A stretch of DNA of 31,503 nucleotides from JAPHSX01 sp050298555 (GCA_050298555.1 JBNKUL010000003.1:1-31503), one strand, 5' to 3'; numbered from the stretch's first letter, positions 7,699-15,023 are shown. Numbers and translations are program-made. Notes: generated from the letters alone by a model not told the origin.

Positions 7699-8139
7699 AT
7701 GAATATCTCAAGAATAGTAATTATGTTTTTCGGCTTCGCGTTGATCAGCGCATGCGCCTCGACTGAAACCATGGATACCGCTGAGGCCGATACCAGCGTC
7801 GAGACTGCGATGCAGGAAGAGCAGCCCGCAGCGATGGAAGCGGCCACGCCGGAAGCCGATACAATGCCAGAAGCCGCGGCGCCTGCTGAAGCGGAACCCG
7901 CTGCAGATGCCTCTGCAAACCTGGTCTCTACCTGCACGCTCGACGGCGCGGTGCGTGTGATTACGGTTATTTACGACAACCCGGAAACGGGTACGGTCTG
8001 CGAAGTGAGCTATGAGAAGGATAGCGGCACGCAGGTGTTATGGTCCGCGAATAACGATCGAGACTACTGCCTAGGCAAGGCGCAGGCCTTCGTTGAAAAA
8101 CAGCGCGGCTGGGGCTGGGACTGCAGCGTCCTCGAGTAA
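7699..8139 (+). CDS. Outer-membrane/periplasmic lipoprotein with four-cysteine C-terminal domain
   Basis: The ATG at 7699 is preceded by GGAGGG (7689-7694) and gives a 146-residue precursor; an in-frame ATG at 7648 lies before the TATAAT and is unlikely. The signal peptide MNISRIVIMFFGFALISAC ends in a lipobox (ISAC) with Cys19 as the lipidated residue. Residues about 20-75 are an Ala/Glu/Pro-rich, acidic, probably unstructured linker. A compact C-terminal domain has four cysteines (STC, TVC, DYC, WDC) and an aromatic KQRGWGWDC end, consistent with two disulfide bonds in the periplasm. I do not recognise a named function. A strong intrinsic terminator follows, so it is probably monocistronic. 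Confidence 0.78.
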   Translation: MNISRIVIMFFGFALISACASTETMDTAEADTSVETAMQEEQPAAMEAATPEADTMPEAAAPAEAEPAADASANLVSTCTLDGAVRVITVIYDNPETGTVCEVSYEKDSGTQVLWSANNDRDYCLGKAQAFVEKQRGWGWDCSVLE

Positions 8140-8157
8140 GCTGCCCGCGAAGTCGAA

Positions 8158-8188
8158 TAAAAAGCCCGCCCATCTGGACGGGCTTTTT
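8158..8188 (+). terminator. Intrinsic terminator after the lipoprotein gene
   Basis: AAAGCCCG at 8161-8168 pairs perfectly with CGGGCTTT at 8179-8186, and two further C-G pairs sit inside after one mismatch. A T run follows and an A run precedes, so it could act in both directions. It begins about 20 bases after the stop codon. Confidence 0.9.
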
Positions 8189-8244
8189 ATTTGCATAGAA
8201 CAAGAGCGGTCAGCACCCTTTCCTTCGTTACAGGGGCAGTTGAA

Positions 8245-8883
8245 ATGAGAAGCTTCATCGCTAATATATCGACAAGCAACGCGGCAATGGCTGTAGGGGT
8301 AGCATTTATAAGCTCGATTGTGATTGTTTCCTTAATTGATGATGTTCTTTTGGCCAATTTTGTAGTGCCCGGGGATAGCGCGGCTTTAGCCAGGGATATT
8401 GAGGCCGATGGGAGACTGTTTGCCTTCGCTATCATTGGCTACCTACTCGTATTAGCGCTCGATTCCATTATCGGCCTCGCACTTTATGTGGTGCTGAAAC
8501 CGGCAAACATAAAGCTTGCGTTGCTTACCGCAGCTCTCAGGCTGTGTTACGCATTTATTGTGACCATCGGATTGTTTGCCCTGGCACTTCAAATAATCGA
8601 TGTCTATGGTTACGAGGCCATTAAACTGGTTGGCTACATTTTCTTTGCCTTACATATCTTGTTTCTCGGTTATTCCGTCTTTAAATCTGGATACCTCCCG
8701 AAAACCATTGGTGTACTGCTCATAGTTGCATCCTTCACCTATATCGTCTTCTTTGTAGACCTCCATCTATCTGCGCTACTTGCTGCGATCATCATGTTCA
8801 CAATGGCCATTGCCGAGCTTTCACTCAGCATCTGGCTTATGGTAAAAAGAGGCAGCCTGCCGGCGAATAGTACTTACAAATAA
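8245..8883 (+). CDS. DUF4386-family integral membrane protein
   Basis: This is a protein of about 212 residues made almost entirely of hydrophobic segments, with roughly six membrane helices. The pattern LYVVLKPANIKLALLTAALR, then FLGYSVFKSGYLPKTIGVLL and IVASFTYI matches the DUF4386 family. The ATG at 8245 follows AGGGGC at 8232-8237. The frame is open from a TTG at 8191, but that lies against the terminator, so the later start is preferred. The family function is unknown. Base composition is lower in G+C than the neighbours. Confidence 0.78.
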   Translation: MRSFIANISTSNAAMAVGVAFISSIVIVSLIDDVLLANFVVPGDSAALARDIEADGRLFAFAIIGYLLVLALDSIIGLALYVVLKPANIKLALLTAALRLCYAFIVTIGLFALALQIIDVYGYEAIKLVGYIFFALHILFLGYSVFKSGYLPKTIGVLLIVASFTYIVFFVDLHLSALLAAIIMFTMAIAELSLSIWLMVKRGSLPANSTYK

Positions 8884-8936
8884 AAGGGATCACCCCTGCT
8901 ATTCGCACATGCCAACATTTACAGGGAGAGTTATCA

Positions 8937-9332
8937 ATGGTCATAACAAAAGGCGTTCACCACGTGGGGCTCACCGTCTCTAAGCTGGAGGAGAGCGCTG
9001 CTTTCTTCACCTCCTTACTGGGCTGGCAGGAGGTGCGTAGAGACGATGCCTATCCAGCCATCTTTGTCAGCGATGGTACGACCATGGTTACGCTTTGGCA
9101 GAGCAAAAGCGAACAGGTCGGCGACTTCGATAAAAACAGCAATGTCGGCCTTCACCACATCGCCTTCCAGGTTGAAAGCGAACAGGCCCTACACCTCGTT
9201 CACGACATCATGCAACAGAACAAGATACGCATCGAATTCTCGCCCGAGCTGTTGCGCCAGGGCCCGGCGATGCACATGATGTGTTATGAGCCGAGTGGCA
9301 TAAGGGTAGAGTTTATATGGCCCGGTAACTAA
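8937..9332 (+). CDS. VOC-superfamily (glyoxalase/dioxygenase-like) protein
   Basis: This 131-residue protein has two beta-alpha-beta-beta-beta repeats. It opens GVHHVGLTVSKLEESAAFFTSLLG and has GLHHIAFQV in the second half and IRVEFIW at the end. The His residues in the HHVGL and HHIAF strands and the Glu in RVEFIW are at the usual metal-ligand positions of vicinal-oxygen-chelate enzymes. Members include glyoxalase I, extradiol dioxygenases and fosfomycin-resistance proteins; the substrate cannot be told here. GGGAG about 12 bases upstream supports the start. It follows the DUF4386 gene by 53 bases. Confidence 0.85.
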   Translation: MVITKGVHHVGLTVSKLEESAAFFTSLLGWQEVRRDDAYPAIFVSDGTTMVTLWQSKSEQVGDFDKNSNVGLHHIAFQVESEQALHLVHDIMQQNKIRIEFSPELLRQGPAMHMMCYEPSGIRVEFIWPGN

Positions 9333-9398
9333 GCCGGGAAGACGAATCAGGCTCAGTAATTAAAGGGTTCGCCACCCTTCCCCACACTTTCAACCCTA

Positions 9399-9407
9399 TG
9401 CTATAGT
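9399..9407 (+). promoter_or_regulatory. Extended -10 promoter upstream of the methyltransferase leader
   Basis: TGCTATAGT at 9399-9407 is an extended -10 (TGn plus TATAGT). The -35 region is poor, as is usual with extended -10 promoters. Transcription starting near 9414 would give a leader of about 150 bases before the methyltransferase. Confidence 0.5.
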
Positions 9408-9447
9408 CCCCGCCCCTAACCCATTGCCACAGAGAAGGAGGTGCCCG

Positions 9448-9507
9448 ATGTTCGCCCTACAGACAAACCAAACCTCCAGTTCAGTGGCAATTCTCGCGAT
9501 GTTCTAA
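9448..9507 (+). CDS. Putative 19-residue leader peptide
   Basis: An ideal Shine-Dalgarno sequence, AAGGAGGT at 9435-9442, sits 5 bases before an ATG that opens a 19-codon frame (MFALQTNQTSSSVAILAMF, stop TAA at 9505-9507). It lies between a plausible promoter and the methyltransferase. It could be a translated leader regulating the downstream gene, or the perfect SD could be incidental. There is no run of a single regulatory amino acid, though TNQTSSS is Ser/Thr-rich. Confidence 0.45.
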   Translation: MFALQTNQTSSSVAILAMF

Positions 9508-9529
9508 CGATACCCGCCTTAATTGTCGC

Positions 9530-9557
9530 TGATCCGTTTTTCCTAATCTCAGGATCA
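9530..9557 (+). promoter_or_regulatory. Hairpin sequestering the methyltransferase ribosome-binding site
   Basis: TGATCC at 9530-9535 is exactly complementary to GGATCA at 9552-9557. The second arm includes most of the AGGA Shine-Dalgarno (9551-9554) of the start codon at 9562. The 6-bp stem has a 16-base loop, so stability is modest. Confidence 0.4.
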
Positions 9558-9561
9558 CGAC

Positions 9562-10401
9562 ATGTTTGAAAAACTTAAACTGATTAATCAGCGGCCCGCT
9601 GTATGGTCGCGCTATACGGCTGACCTGCTCTGGACCGATGAGCACACCTCCACGCAGATGCTGCAGCTGCACCTCAACCCGGATCTCGATATGGCCTCGC
9701 GCCGTAGCGAGTTTATCGAGCGCTCTGTCGGCTGGATGCAGGAGCGCTTCGCTATCGGGGCCGGTCGCCGTATCTGCGACTTCGGCTGCGGCCCCGGCCT
9801 CTATACCAGTCGTTTTGCGCGGCTGGGCGCCGAGGTCACCGGTATCGACTTCTCCTCACGCTCCATCGACTATGCACGCTCTGAGGCGGCGAAGGCGTCG
9901 CTGTCGATAAATTACCTCAACCAGGATTACCTGAGGTTCGAGAGTGATACGCAGTTTGATCTCATCACCCTGCTGATGTGCGACCTCTGCGCCCTCAGCC
10001 CGCAACAACGGGCGCAACTACTGACGAAGTTCCACCGCCTGCTGGAGGACGACGGCCATGTGGTCTTCGACGTCTACAGCCTGGCCGGCTTCGCCCAGCG
10101 CGAGGAGCTAGCCCAGTACGCCCATAACCTGCTTAACGGCTTTTGGGCGGCAGAGGAGTACTACGGCTTTTTGAATACCTTTCTCTATGACGAGGAGCAG
10201 GTCGCCCTCGACAAATACACGCTCTTCACCAGGGAGCGTGAGTGGGAGGTCTACAACTGGCTGCAATACTTCAGCATGGATGCGTTGCGCGGGGAGGTGG
10301 AGAGCTGCGGCTTTACCATCTGTGACCGCTACGCCGATGTGGCAGGGGGTCGCTATGACGAGGCCCACAGCGAATTCGCTGTGGTGCTAAGGAAGAAGTA
10401 A
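9562..10401 (+). CDS. Class I SAM-dependent methyltransferase
   Basis: This is a 279-residue soluble protein. Motif I DFGCGPG at 73-79 binds S-adenosylmethionine and GIDFS at 94-98 supplies the acidic residue for the ribose hydroxyls. LITLLMCDLCALSPQQR follows as the motif IV region, then the HVVFDVYSL strand. This is the Rossmann fold of class I methyltransferases (Methyltransf_11/25 type). The substrate cannot be deduced; the family methylates small molecules or proteins. The start is supported by AGGA 7 bases upstream. The gene has its own promoter and an unusual leader, and is convergent with the AhpD/CMD-type gene. Confidence 0.88.
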   Translation: MFEKLKLINQRPAVWSRYTADLLWTDEHTSTQMLQLHLNPDLDMASRRSEFIERSVGWMQERFAIGAGRRICDFGCGPGLYTSRFARLGAEVTGIDFSSRSIDYARSEAAKASLSINYLNQDYLRFESDTQFDLITLLMCDLCALSPQQRAQLLTKFHRLLEDDGHVVFDVYSLAGFAQREELAQYAHNLLNGFWAAEEYYGFLNTFLYDEEQVALDKYTLFTREREWEVYNWLQYFSMDALRGEVESCGFTICDRYADVAGGRYDEAHSEFAVVLRKK

Positions 10402-10451
10402 CCACCCTGCAGCGTGGCGCTGTGGAGCTTTCTGCAGTAGTCACTCTGTAT

Positions 10452-10492
10452 AGCGGCCGCTATCGATGCCTCAGGCAGCGGTAGCGGCCGCT
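10452..10492. terminator. Large palindromic stem-loop between convergent genes
   Basis: AGCGGCCGCTA (10452-10462) and TAGCGGCCGCT (10482-10492) are perfect 11-base complements. Inside them TGCC (10467-10470) pairs with GGCA (10474-10477) around TCA. Lying between two convergent genes, it may act as a bidirectional terminator, although only a short T run (GTTT) follows. Confidence 0.45.
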
Positions 10493-10498
10493 TGCCGT

Positions 10499-11050
10499 TT
10501 AGGCAAACACTCCCTGGCTGTCGACGTTAAATGTCTTCAGCACGATGTTGAAGGAGCGGTTCATCGCCGCCCCCGCCACCACATCGAAGATATCGCTGTC
10601 ACTCCACCCCTGGGCGTGCGCGGCGGCGATATCGCTACTCTCCACCGCCTCGGGTGTATTGACCGCCTTCAGCGCCAACGCCAACAGCGGCTTCTCCCTC
10701 GGCTCCAGCGGGGCGGCATCGATATTGGTGCGGGCGGCCTCAATAGCGGCCGGCTCCACCCCGAGATTGATGAGAAAGGCCTGGTTGTAGTCGATGCAGA
10801 ACTTGCAGTTCACCTGGTCGGAGGCGAGGTAGCGGACAAAACCGAGCAGCCGGTTGCTGAGGGTGGGGTGCTCGACAAAGTAGCCGACCGAGGAGACGAA
10901 TGTCTCCAGCAGATGGGGGCTCAGCCCGTAGAGGCGCAGTCCATCGGGTACGGCGCCCATGCGCTGTTCAATCGCGCTAAAGATGGCGGCGACACGCCCC
11001 TGCTCGGCGGCCGGCGGGGTGGGTTGTAGAAGTGGGGTTTGCTGTTCCAT
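10499..11050 (-). CDS. AhpD/carboxymuconolactone-decarboxylase-family protein
   Basis: This 183-residue protein has a CxxC pair (C82, C85 in NCKFCIDYN) in the helical context DQVNCKFCIDYNQAFLINLG. That pattern marks AhpD-like alkylhydroperoxidase/CMD proteins, which reduce peroxides or handle electrophiles through the dithiol. The histidine usually found four positions after the second cysteine is replaced by Asn89, so peroxidase activity is uncertain. An AAGGAG ribosome-binding site precedes the start on the minus strand. The promoter region contains a perfect 18-bp NemR-type palindrome, and the gene lies directly downstream of the tetR-family gene. Control by that regulator in response to electrophiles or oxidants is therefore likely. 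Confidence 0.82.
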   Translation of the reverse strand: MEQQTPLLQPTPPAAEQGRVAAIFSAIEQRMGAVPDGLRLYGLSPHLLETFVSSVGYFVEHPTLSNRLLGFVRYLASDQVNCKFCIDYNQAFLINLGVEPAAIEAARTNIDAAPLEPREKPLLALALKAVNTPEAVESSDIAAAHAQGWSDSDIFDVVAGAAMNRSFNIVLKTFNVDSQGVFA

Positions 11051-11076
11051 GTTTTTCTCCTTGTTACTTCGGGTTA

Positions 11077-11105
11077 ATTAGACCGGTCGGTCTAAATCTG
11101 GTTAA
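11077..11105 (-). promoter_or_regulatory. Promoter of the AhpD/CMD-family gene
   Basis: On the minus strand TTAACC (11100-11105, 4/6 match to -35) and TCTAAT (11077-11082, 5/6 match to -10) are separated by 17 bases. The spacer and -10 are covered by the operator palindrome at 11078-11095, the classical arrangement for repression. Confidence 0.6.
11078..11095. promoter_or_regulatory. NemR-type operator 1
   Basis: TTAGACCGGTCGGTCTAA is a perfect 18-base inverted repeat. It contains TAGACC-N4-GGTCTA, the form known for E. coli NemR boxes. It overlaps the -10 and spacer of the AhpD/CMD-gene promoter. Confidence 0.8.
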
Positions 11106-11170
11106 AAAAATTTGCTGACGGCTAGTGGCTCAACTCAGAGCTGACACTCTCATTGACACACCCCAAAATA

Positions 11171-11187
11171 TGGACCGTTCGGTCTAA
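11171..11187. promoter_or_regulatory. NemR-type operator 2
   Basis: TGGACCGTTCGGTCTAA repeats the GACCG-N2-CGGTC core with one degenerate outer half. Its centre is 92 bases from that of operator 1, and it lies just after the tetR-family stop codon. Confidence 0.65.
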
Positions 11188-11204
11188 ATGCGGCCAAAAA
11201 AATA

Positions 11205-11813
11205 TCACCCGCCCAGATAGTCGCGAATAAACGCCAGGGCGTTGTCGATCTCATGGGTGTTTTGCGCCGCCTTGCTGATGATGATCGCCCCCTCGAGCAG
11301 ACTGAACATCATGCCGGCGGCGAGCTGCGGGTCGATATGCGCCCCAACCTCACCGGCCGCCTGGGCCCTGGTGATCAGGTCGACAAAATAGTTGCGTATC
11401 CTGTCGAAGGCGGAGACCAGTTCGCGGCGGATCGGGGCGCTGGCGGTGCTCAGCTCCAGTGAGAAATTACCGTAGTAGCAGCCGCGAACCGGGCACTCGC
11501 CGCTTCCTGACGAGACCAGCTGCTTCATCCGCTCCAGGGTGTCGTACAGCCGCTGTAACGGCGAGTCGTTACCAAGGGGGACATTGGTCAGTAGTTGTTC
11601 GGCGAAGTTGCGCTGCTGCCAGCGTAGTGTTTCCACCCCAAGCTCCTCCTTGCTCTTGAAGTAGTAATAGAAATTACCCTTGTTGACCCCCGCCTCCTTA
11701 ATCACCTTCTCCACCCCCGTGGCGTTATAGCCGTGTTGGTAGAAGAGGCGCGCGGCGGCCTCGAGAATACGCTCGCGGGTCTTCTGTGCCTTGTCGGAGA
11801 GGGTCTGCATCAT
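11205..11813 (-). CDS. TetR-family regulator, NemR/AcrR-like
   Basis: From the Met at 11813 the protein is 202 residues. RERILEAAARLFYQHGYNAT, then GVEKVIKEAGVNKGNFYYYF and KSKEEL, is a textbook TetR helix-turn-helix domain. The ligand-binding part contains GECPVRGCYYGNFSLELS; a cysteine near this position is the redox- and electrophile-sensing residue of NemR, so cysteine-based sensing is plausible. A GTG at 11879 would extend the frame by 22 residues, but an operator core lies at 11817-11828, and a possible minus-strand promoter (TTGACT 11867-11872, CACGAT 11844-11849) lies inside that extension, favouring the shorter start. No clear Shine-Dalgarno precedes it. It probably represses itself and the downstream AhpD/CMD-family gene. 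Confidence 0.85.
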   Translation of the reverse strand: MMQTLSDKAQKTRERILEAAARLFYQHGYNATGVEKVIKEAGVNKGNFYYYFKSKEELGVETLRWQQRNFAEQLLTNVPLGNDSPLQRLYDTLERMKQLVSSGSGECPVRGCYYGNFSLELSTASAPIRRELVSAFDRIRNYFVDLITRAQAAGEVGAHIDPQLAAGMMFSLLEGAIIISKAAQNTHEIDNALAFIRDYLGG

Positions 11814-11814
11814 C

Positions 11815-11830
11815 TTGACCGTTCGGTCTA
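11815..11830. promoter_or_regulatory. NemR-type operator 3, at the tetR start
   Basis: TTGACCGTTCGGTCTA carries the same GACCG-TT-CGGTC core as operator 2. It ends 3 bases before the likely tetR-family start codon, so bound regulator would block transcription or its own translation-start region. This supports autoregulation. Confidence 0.7.
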
Positions 11831-11901
11831 TTTCGTTCCAGCCATCGTGCAGGATATGGGGCAAGGAGTCAAACGCCACGCTAACACACTGAATTTCTTA
11901 G

Positions 11902-11976
11902 TATAATTCTGTAATGCACTAGAGGTAGGAGCGAAACCCGTGGCTCTACTTAGGTTAAGGTCGGATTGGGTATAAT
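11902..11976 (+). promoter_or_regulatory. Two candidate -10 boxes upstream of the hybrid kinase
   Basis: Perfect TATAAT hexamers occur at 11902-11907 and 11971-11976, both reading toward the kinase start at 12019. Neither has a convincing -35 at the right distance. Between them lies a hairpin, GTAGGAGC (11925-11932) with GCTCTAC (11943-11949), whose head resembles the REP motif in uvrA but is degenerate. Confidence 0.35.
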
Positions 11977-12018
11977 TAACTGTTAGGCCGTTTTGGCTTC
12001 ATCACCCAGGCGAGACGT

Positions 12019-13809
12019 ATGTCCACAGAATTATCGAGCATCGATGACAATATCCGCAGGGAGCAGCTATTACTACTTTACAAACCACTTCCCGGCTCAC
12101 TCGCCGCCAGCTTCCTCAATGCCCTGGTCATCGTCGCCGTCAGTTGGGCAGAGAGCACCCATAGCCTTCTGTTACTCTGGCTGTCGTTAATGGCCGTGAG
12201 TGACGCCCATCGCCTTCATGTACGCAGTAACTACCTGAAGTGCTCAGATGAAGACAACGCCTCGCCGAAGTGGGAGAACCGGTTCCTCCTCGGTCTGGCG
12301 CTGTCGGGGATCATCTGGGGAGCTATACCCTGGCTGCTATTCTCCGATATCTCCGCTGAGCATCGGCTTCTCATCATCGTCATCTTTGCCGGCATTACCG
12401 CAGGTGGCCTGATCAAATTATCCGCCAGCTTCAGGGCGGTCTTAACCTTCACCGTTACCGTTCTAACCCCTTTGGGGTTACACATGTTCGCAGATGGCAC
12501 GGCTATTGGCCTGCTGATGGGGGTCCTCGTCATCCTCTACATGGCCGTTATCATTACCGGTGGCAAGCAGATCAATTCCAGTATCAGGGAATCACTCACT
12601 CTGCGCTTTGAAGCGGTGCAGCGAGAGCAGCTCCTTATCAATGCAAAAAATGAGGCCGAGTTGGCCAACCAGGCCAAAAGTGTCTTCCTGGCAAATATGA
12701 GCCACGAACTACGCACGCCGATGAATGCGGTTATTGGCATGACCTACCTGGCCATGCAAAGTGGCCTGAACGAGACACAGCACAACTATGTCTCCAAGGC
12801 CCATGACTCCGCTGAACTGTTGCTGAGGATCATTAACGACATCCTCGATTTTTCAAAGATCGAGGCGGGAAAGCTTGAGATCGAAAGCAGCAGCTTCGAC
12901 GTCACCAAGGTCATCAGGAGTACTATCGAATTAACCAAGCTGAAGGCCGAAGAGAAAGAGATACGCGTTAGCATCGAGGTTGACCGCGATGTCCCCAGGA
13001 AGCTGGAGGGTGATCCGCTCCGCCTTACCCAAATCCTCAACAATCTGAGTGAAAACGCCGTTAAGTTCTGTCACGTCGGCGGTCGCGTTGGCATCAGGGT
13101 TGGTGTCGTCGAGACGGACGATGAATCCGCCCTGCTACAGTTCTCGGTCAGTGATACCGGCATCGGTATTTCGCCCGAGCAACAGGAGAAGCTGTTTCGT
13201 CCCTTCAGCCAGGCGGATGCCTCCACTACACGCCAATATGGCGGTACCGGTCTGGGACTGGTGATTTCACGCATGCTGACGGAGCTGATGGGCGGAAAGA
13301 TATGGGTGGAGAGCCAGGAGGGGGTTGGCAGCACCTTCCACTTCACCGCTCGTCTGAAGGTAGTGCCGCAGGCTGCTGCTGACGAAAGCGATAGCAGCAG
13401 TGACACTACCCCTGACGCCGGAAATTCACTGAACGGATGCCGGATCCTGGTGGTTGAAGACAACAAGGTGAACCAGGAACTCGCGCGAGCACTATTAAAG
13501 TTGAACGGCATAGAGGTATTCATTGCCAATGACGGCAAGGAGGCGCTGACACTGCTTGAAAGCCAGGAGGTTGATGGTGTGTTGATGGACTGCCAAATGC
13601 CGGTAATGGATGGCTACGAGGCAACTCGGCGCATTCGCCAGCAGCCACGCTTTGCCTCCCTGCCCATCATCGCCCTTACGGCCAACGCCATGAAGGGCGA
13701 CAGGGAAGCCGTGATCGCGGCGGGGATGAACGACCACATCGCAAAGCCCATTGTGCCCAAGCTGATGATAAAGACGTTGGCAAAATGGATTAAACCGCGC
13801 CACCCCTAA
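12019..13809 (+). CDS. Membrane-bound hybrid sensor histidine kinase with receiver domain
   Basis: This is a 596-residue hybrid kinase. Residues about 28-182 form five or six hydrophobic segments with only short loops, so any input is sensed in or near the membrane. A coiled linker follows, then the phospho-acceptor helix NMSHELRTPMNAVIGM with His229. The ATPase domain has its N box near 341-350 (NNLSENAVKF), G1 DTGIGI at 379-384 and G2 GGTGLGL at 408-414. A C-terminal receiver domain (about 475-592) has VVEDN, phospho-acceptor Asp524 in VLMDCQMPVMDG, and Lys576. No Hpt domain or partner response regulator is nearby, so its output path is unknown. The neighbour is a convergent chemotaxis-receptor gene. 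Confidence 0.93.
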   Translation: MSTELSSIDDNIRREQLLLLYKPLPGSLAASFLNALVIVAVSWAESTHSLLLLWLSLMAVSDAHRLHVRSNYLKCSDEDNASPKWENRFLLGLALSGIIWGAIPWLLFSDISAEHRLLIIVIFAGITAGGLIKLSASFRAVLTFTVTVLTPLGLHMFADGTAIGLLMGVLVILYMAVIITGGKQINSSIRESLTLRFEAVQREQLLINAKNEAELANQAKSVFLANMSHELRTPMNAVIGMTYLAMQSGLNETQHNYVSKAHDSAELLLRIINDILDFSKIEAGKLEIESSSFDVTKVIRSTIELTKLKAEEKEIRVSIEVDRDVPRKLEGDPLRLTQILNNLSENAVKFCHVGGRVGIRVGVVETDDESALLQFSVSDTGIGISPEQQEKLFRPFSQADASTTRQYGGTGLGLVISRMLTELMGGKIWVESQEGVGSTFHFTARLKVVPQAAADESDSSSDTTPDAGNSLNGCRILVVEDNKVNQELARALLKLNGIEVFIANDGKEALTLLESQEVDGVLMDCQMPVMDGYEATRRIRQQPRFASLPIIALTANAMKGDREAVIAAGMNDHIAKPIVPKLMIKTLAKWIKPRHP

Positions 13810-13841
13810 GTTACTACACCCCGGGTATCTAACGCCCCCTG

Positions 13842-15023
13842 TCAGCTCAGTTTAAACTTCTGCACCAGACCCGAAAGCTGATGGGTCATCTCGCCCACCT
13901 CGTGACTCGAATCGGCCAGTTGCCCGACACTCTCGGCGGTAACACTGGCCGACTCGCTGATCGTCATCACACTGCGGTTAATCTCGGCGGACATCCGCTC
14001 CTGCTCCCCTGAGGCCGAGGCAATCTGGTCGGTCATTTCCGAGATATTCGCCACCGAGGAGGCGATCGCCTCAAGGGCCTGCCCCGCCTCGCTCGCCTGC
14101 TCGACGCTGCGACGGGTCATCTCGGTACCCTGCTCCATTGCCACCACGGCATTGCGGGCACCGCCCTGCAGCCGCTCGATGATCTCCTGGATCTGCTGGG
14201 TCGACTCCTGGGTACGCGAGGCGAGGGTGCGCACCTCATCGGCCACCACGGCAAAACCGCGTCCCTGCTCGCCGGCACGGGCCGCCTCGATGGAGGCGTT
14301 GAGCGCCAGCAGGTTGGTCTGCTCGGCGATGCCACGTATGACGTCGAGAACGACACCGACGTTCTCGGTATCCCCCTCCAGATTCTTGATCACCGCAGAG
14401 ACCTGATCGAACTCCCGGGAGAGCTGCTTGATCGTCCTCACCGTCTCATCCACCACCTTGGTGCCGCGGCGACTCTCACTGTCGGCCTCCGTCGCGGCCT
14501 GTGCCGCATCCGAGGCGTGGCGGGCCACGCTCTCGACCATCTCGACCATATCGCCCATTGCCGCCGCAACCTGAGTGGTCTCATGGCGCTGCTGCTCGAC
14601 ACGCTGGGTCGTCTCAACGGTCATCTCCCGGACCACATCGCTCGACTCGTCAAGGCGGGAGGAGGCATCACCGATCTGGCCGATCATGGTGCGCAGGTTC
14701 TCCGCCATCTGGTTGACACTGGTGACGATCTCGCCAATCACATCCTCACTCTGCAGCGAGCAGCGGTGGGAGATGTCGTTATTGCTGATGGCCCGGGTCA
14801 CCTCGGAGATACGGCGTATCTTCTTCAGCAACACCAGGTTGACCAGCGCGTAATTGGCGATACCGATCGAGGCACCGGCCACCAGGCAGCCGACCACGAA
14901 CCAGGTCTGCATGCCCGGCTTCCACTCGACAAAGAACTGGGCATATAACGGGAAAATGACTCCCATCGTAAGACCGAAGCCAAGAAATGAGTACAGCAGC
15001 TGCTTAAGAATACTCTTCTTCAT
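13842..15023 (-). CDS. Methyl-accepting chemotaxis protein lacking a periplasmic sensor domain
   Basis: From the Met at 15023 the protein is 393 residues (MKKSILKQLLYSF...). A purine-rich GGGGGAA precedes it on the minus strand; a further in-frame Met 28 codons upstream would add a non-conserved extension. Two membrane helices near the N-terminus are separated by only about ten residues (FFVEWKPGMQT), so there is no periplasmic ligand domain. A HAMP-like segment (LLKKIRRISEVTRAISNNDI) follows. The cytoplasmic signalling domain contains the conserved hairpin tip GIAEQTNLLALNASIEAARA, then GEQGRGFAVVADEVRTLA, which binds CheA/CheW. Such receptors usually sense intracellular or membrane-energy signals. 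No CheA/CheW-binding partner gene is nearby. Confidence 0.93.
   Translation of the reverse strand: MKKSILKQLLYSFLGFGLTMGVIFPLYAQFFVEWKPGMQTWFVVGCLVAGASIGIANYALVNLVLLKKIRRISEVTRAISNNDISHRCSLQSEDVIGEIVTSVNQMAENLRTMIGQIGDASSRLDESSDVVREMTVETTQRVEQQRHETTQVAAAMGDMVEMVESVARHASDAAQAATEADSESRRGTKVVDETVRTIKQLSREFDQVSAVIKNLEGDTENVGVVLDVIRGIAEQTNLLALNASIEAARAGEQGRGFAVVADEVRTLASRTQESTQQIQEIIERLQGGARNAVVAMEQGTEMTRRSVEQASEAGQALEAIASSVANISEMTDQIASASGEQERMSAEINRSVMTISESASVTAESVGQLADSSHEVGEMTHQLSGLVQKFKLS

Noticed and set aside
9363..9379. 6-bp hairpin AAGGGT/ACCCTT after the VOC gene
   Set aside because: No T run follows, so it is not a convincing intrinsic terminator; too short to call otherwise.
10478..10486. 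Second copy of the ops-core nine-mer GCGGTAGCG
   Set aside because: It lies inside the hairpin between convergent genes with no polysaccharide context. It shows that the nine-mer can occur by chance and lowers confidence in the element at 22775.
11205..11879. Longer tetR-family model starting at GTG 11879
   Set aside because: The extra 22 residues cover an operator and a possible promoter, and are not part of the TetR fold; no ribosome-binding site precedes the GTG.
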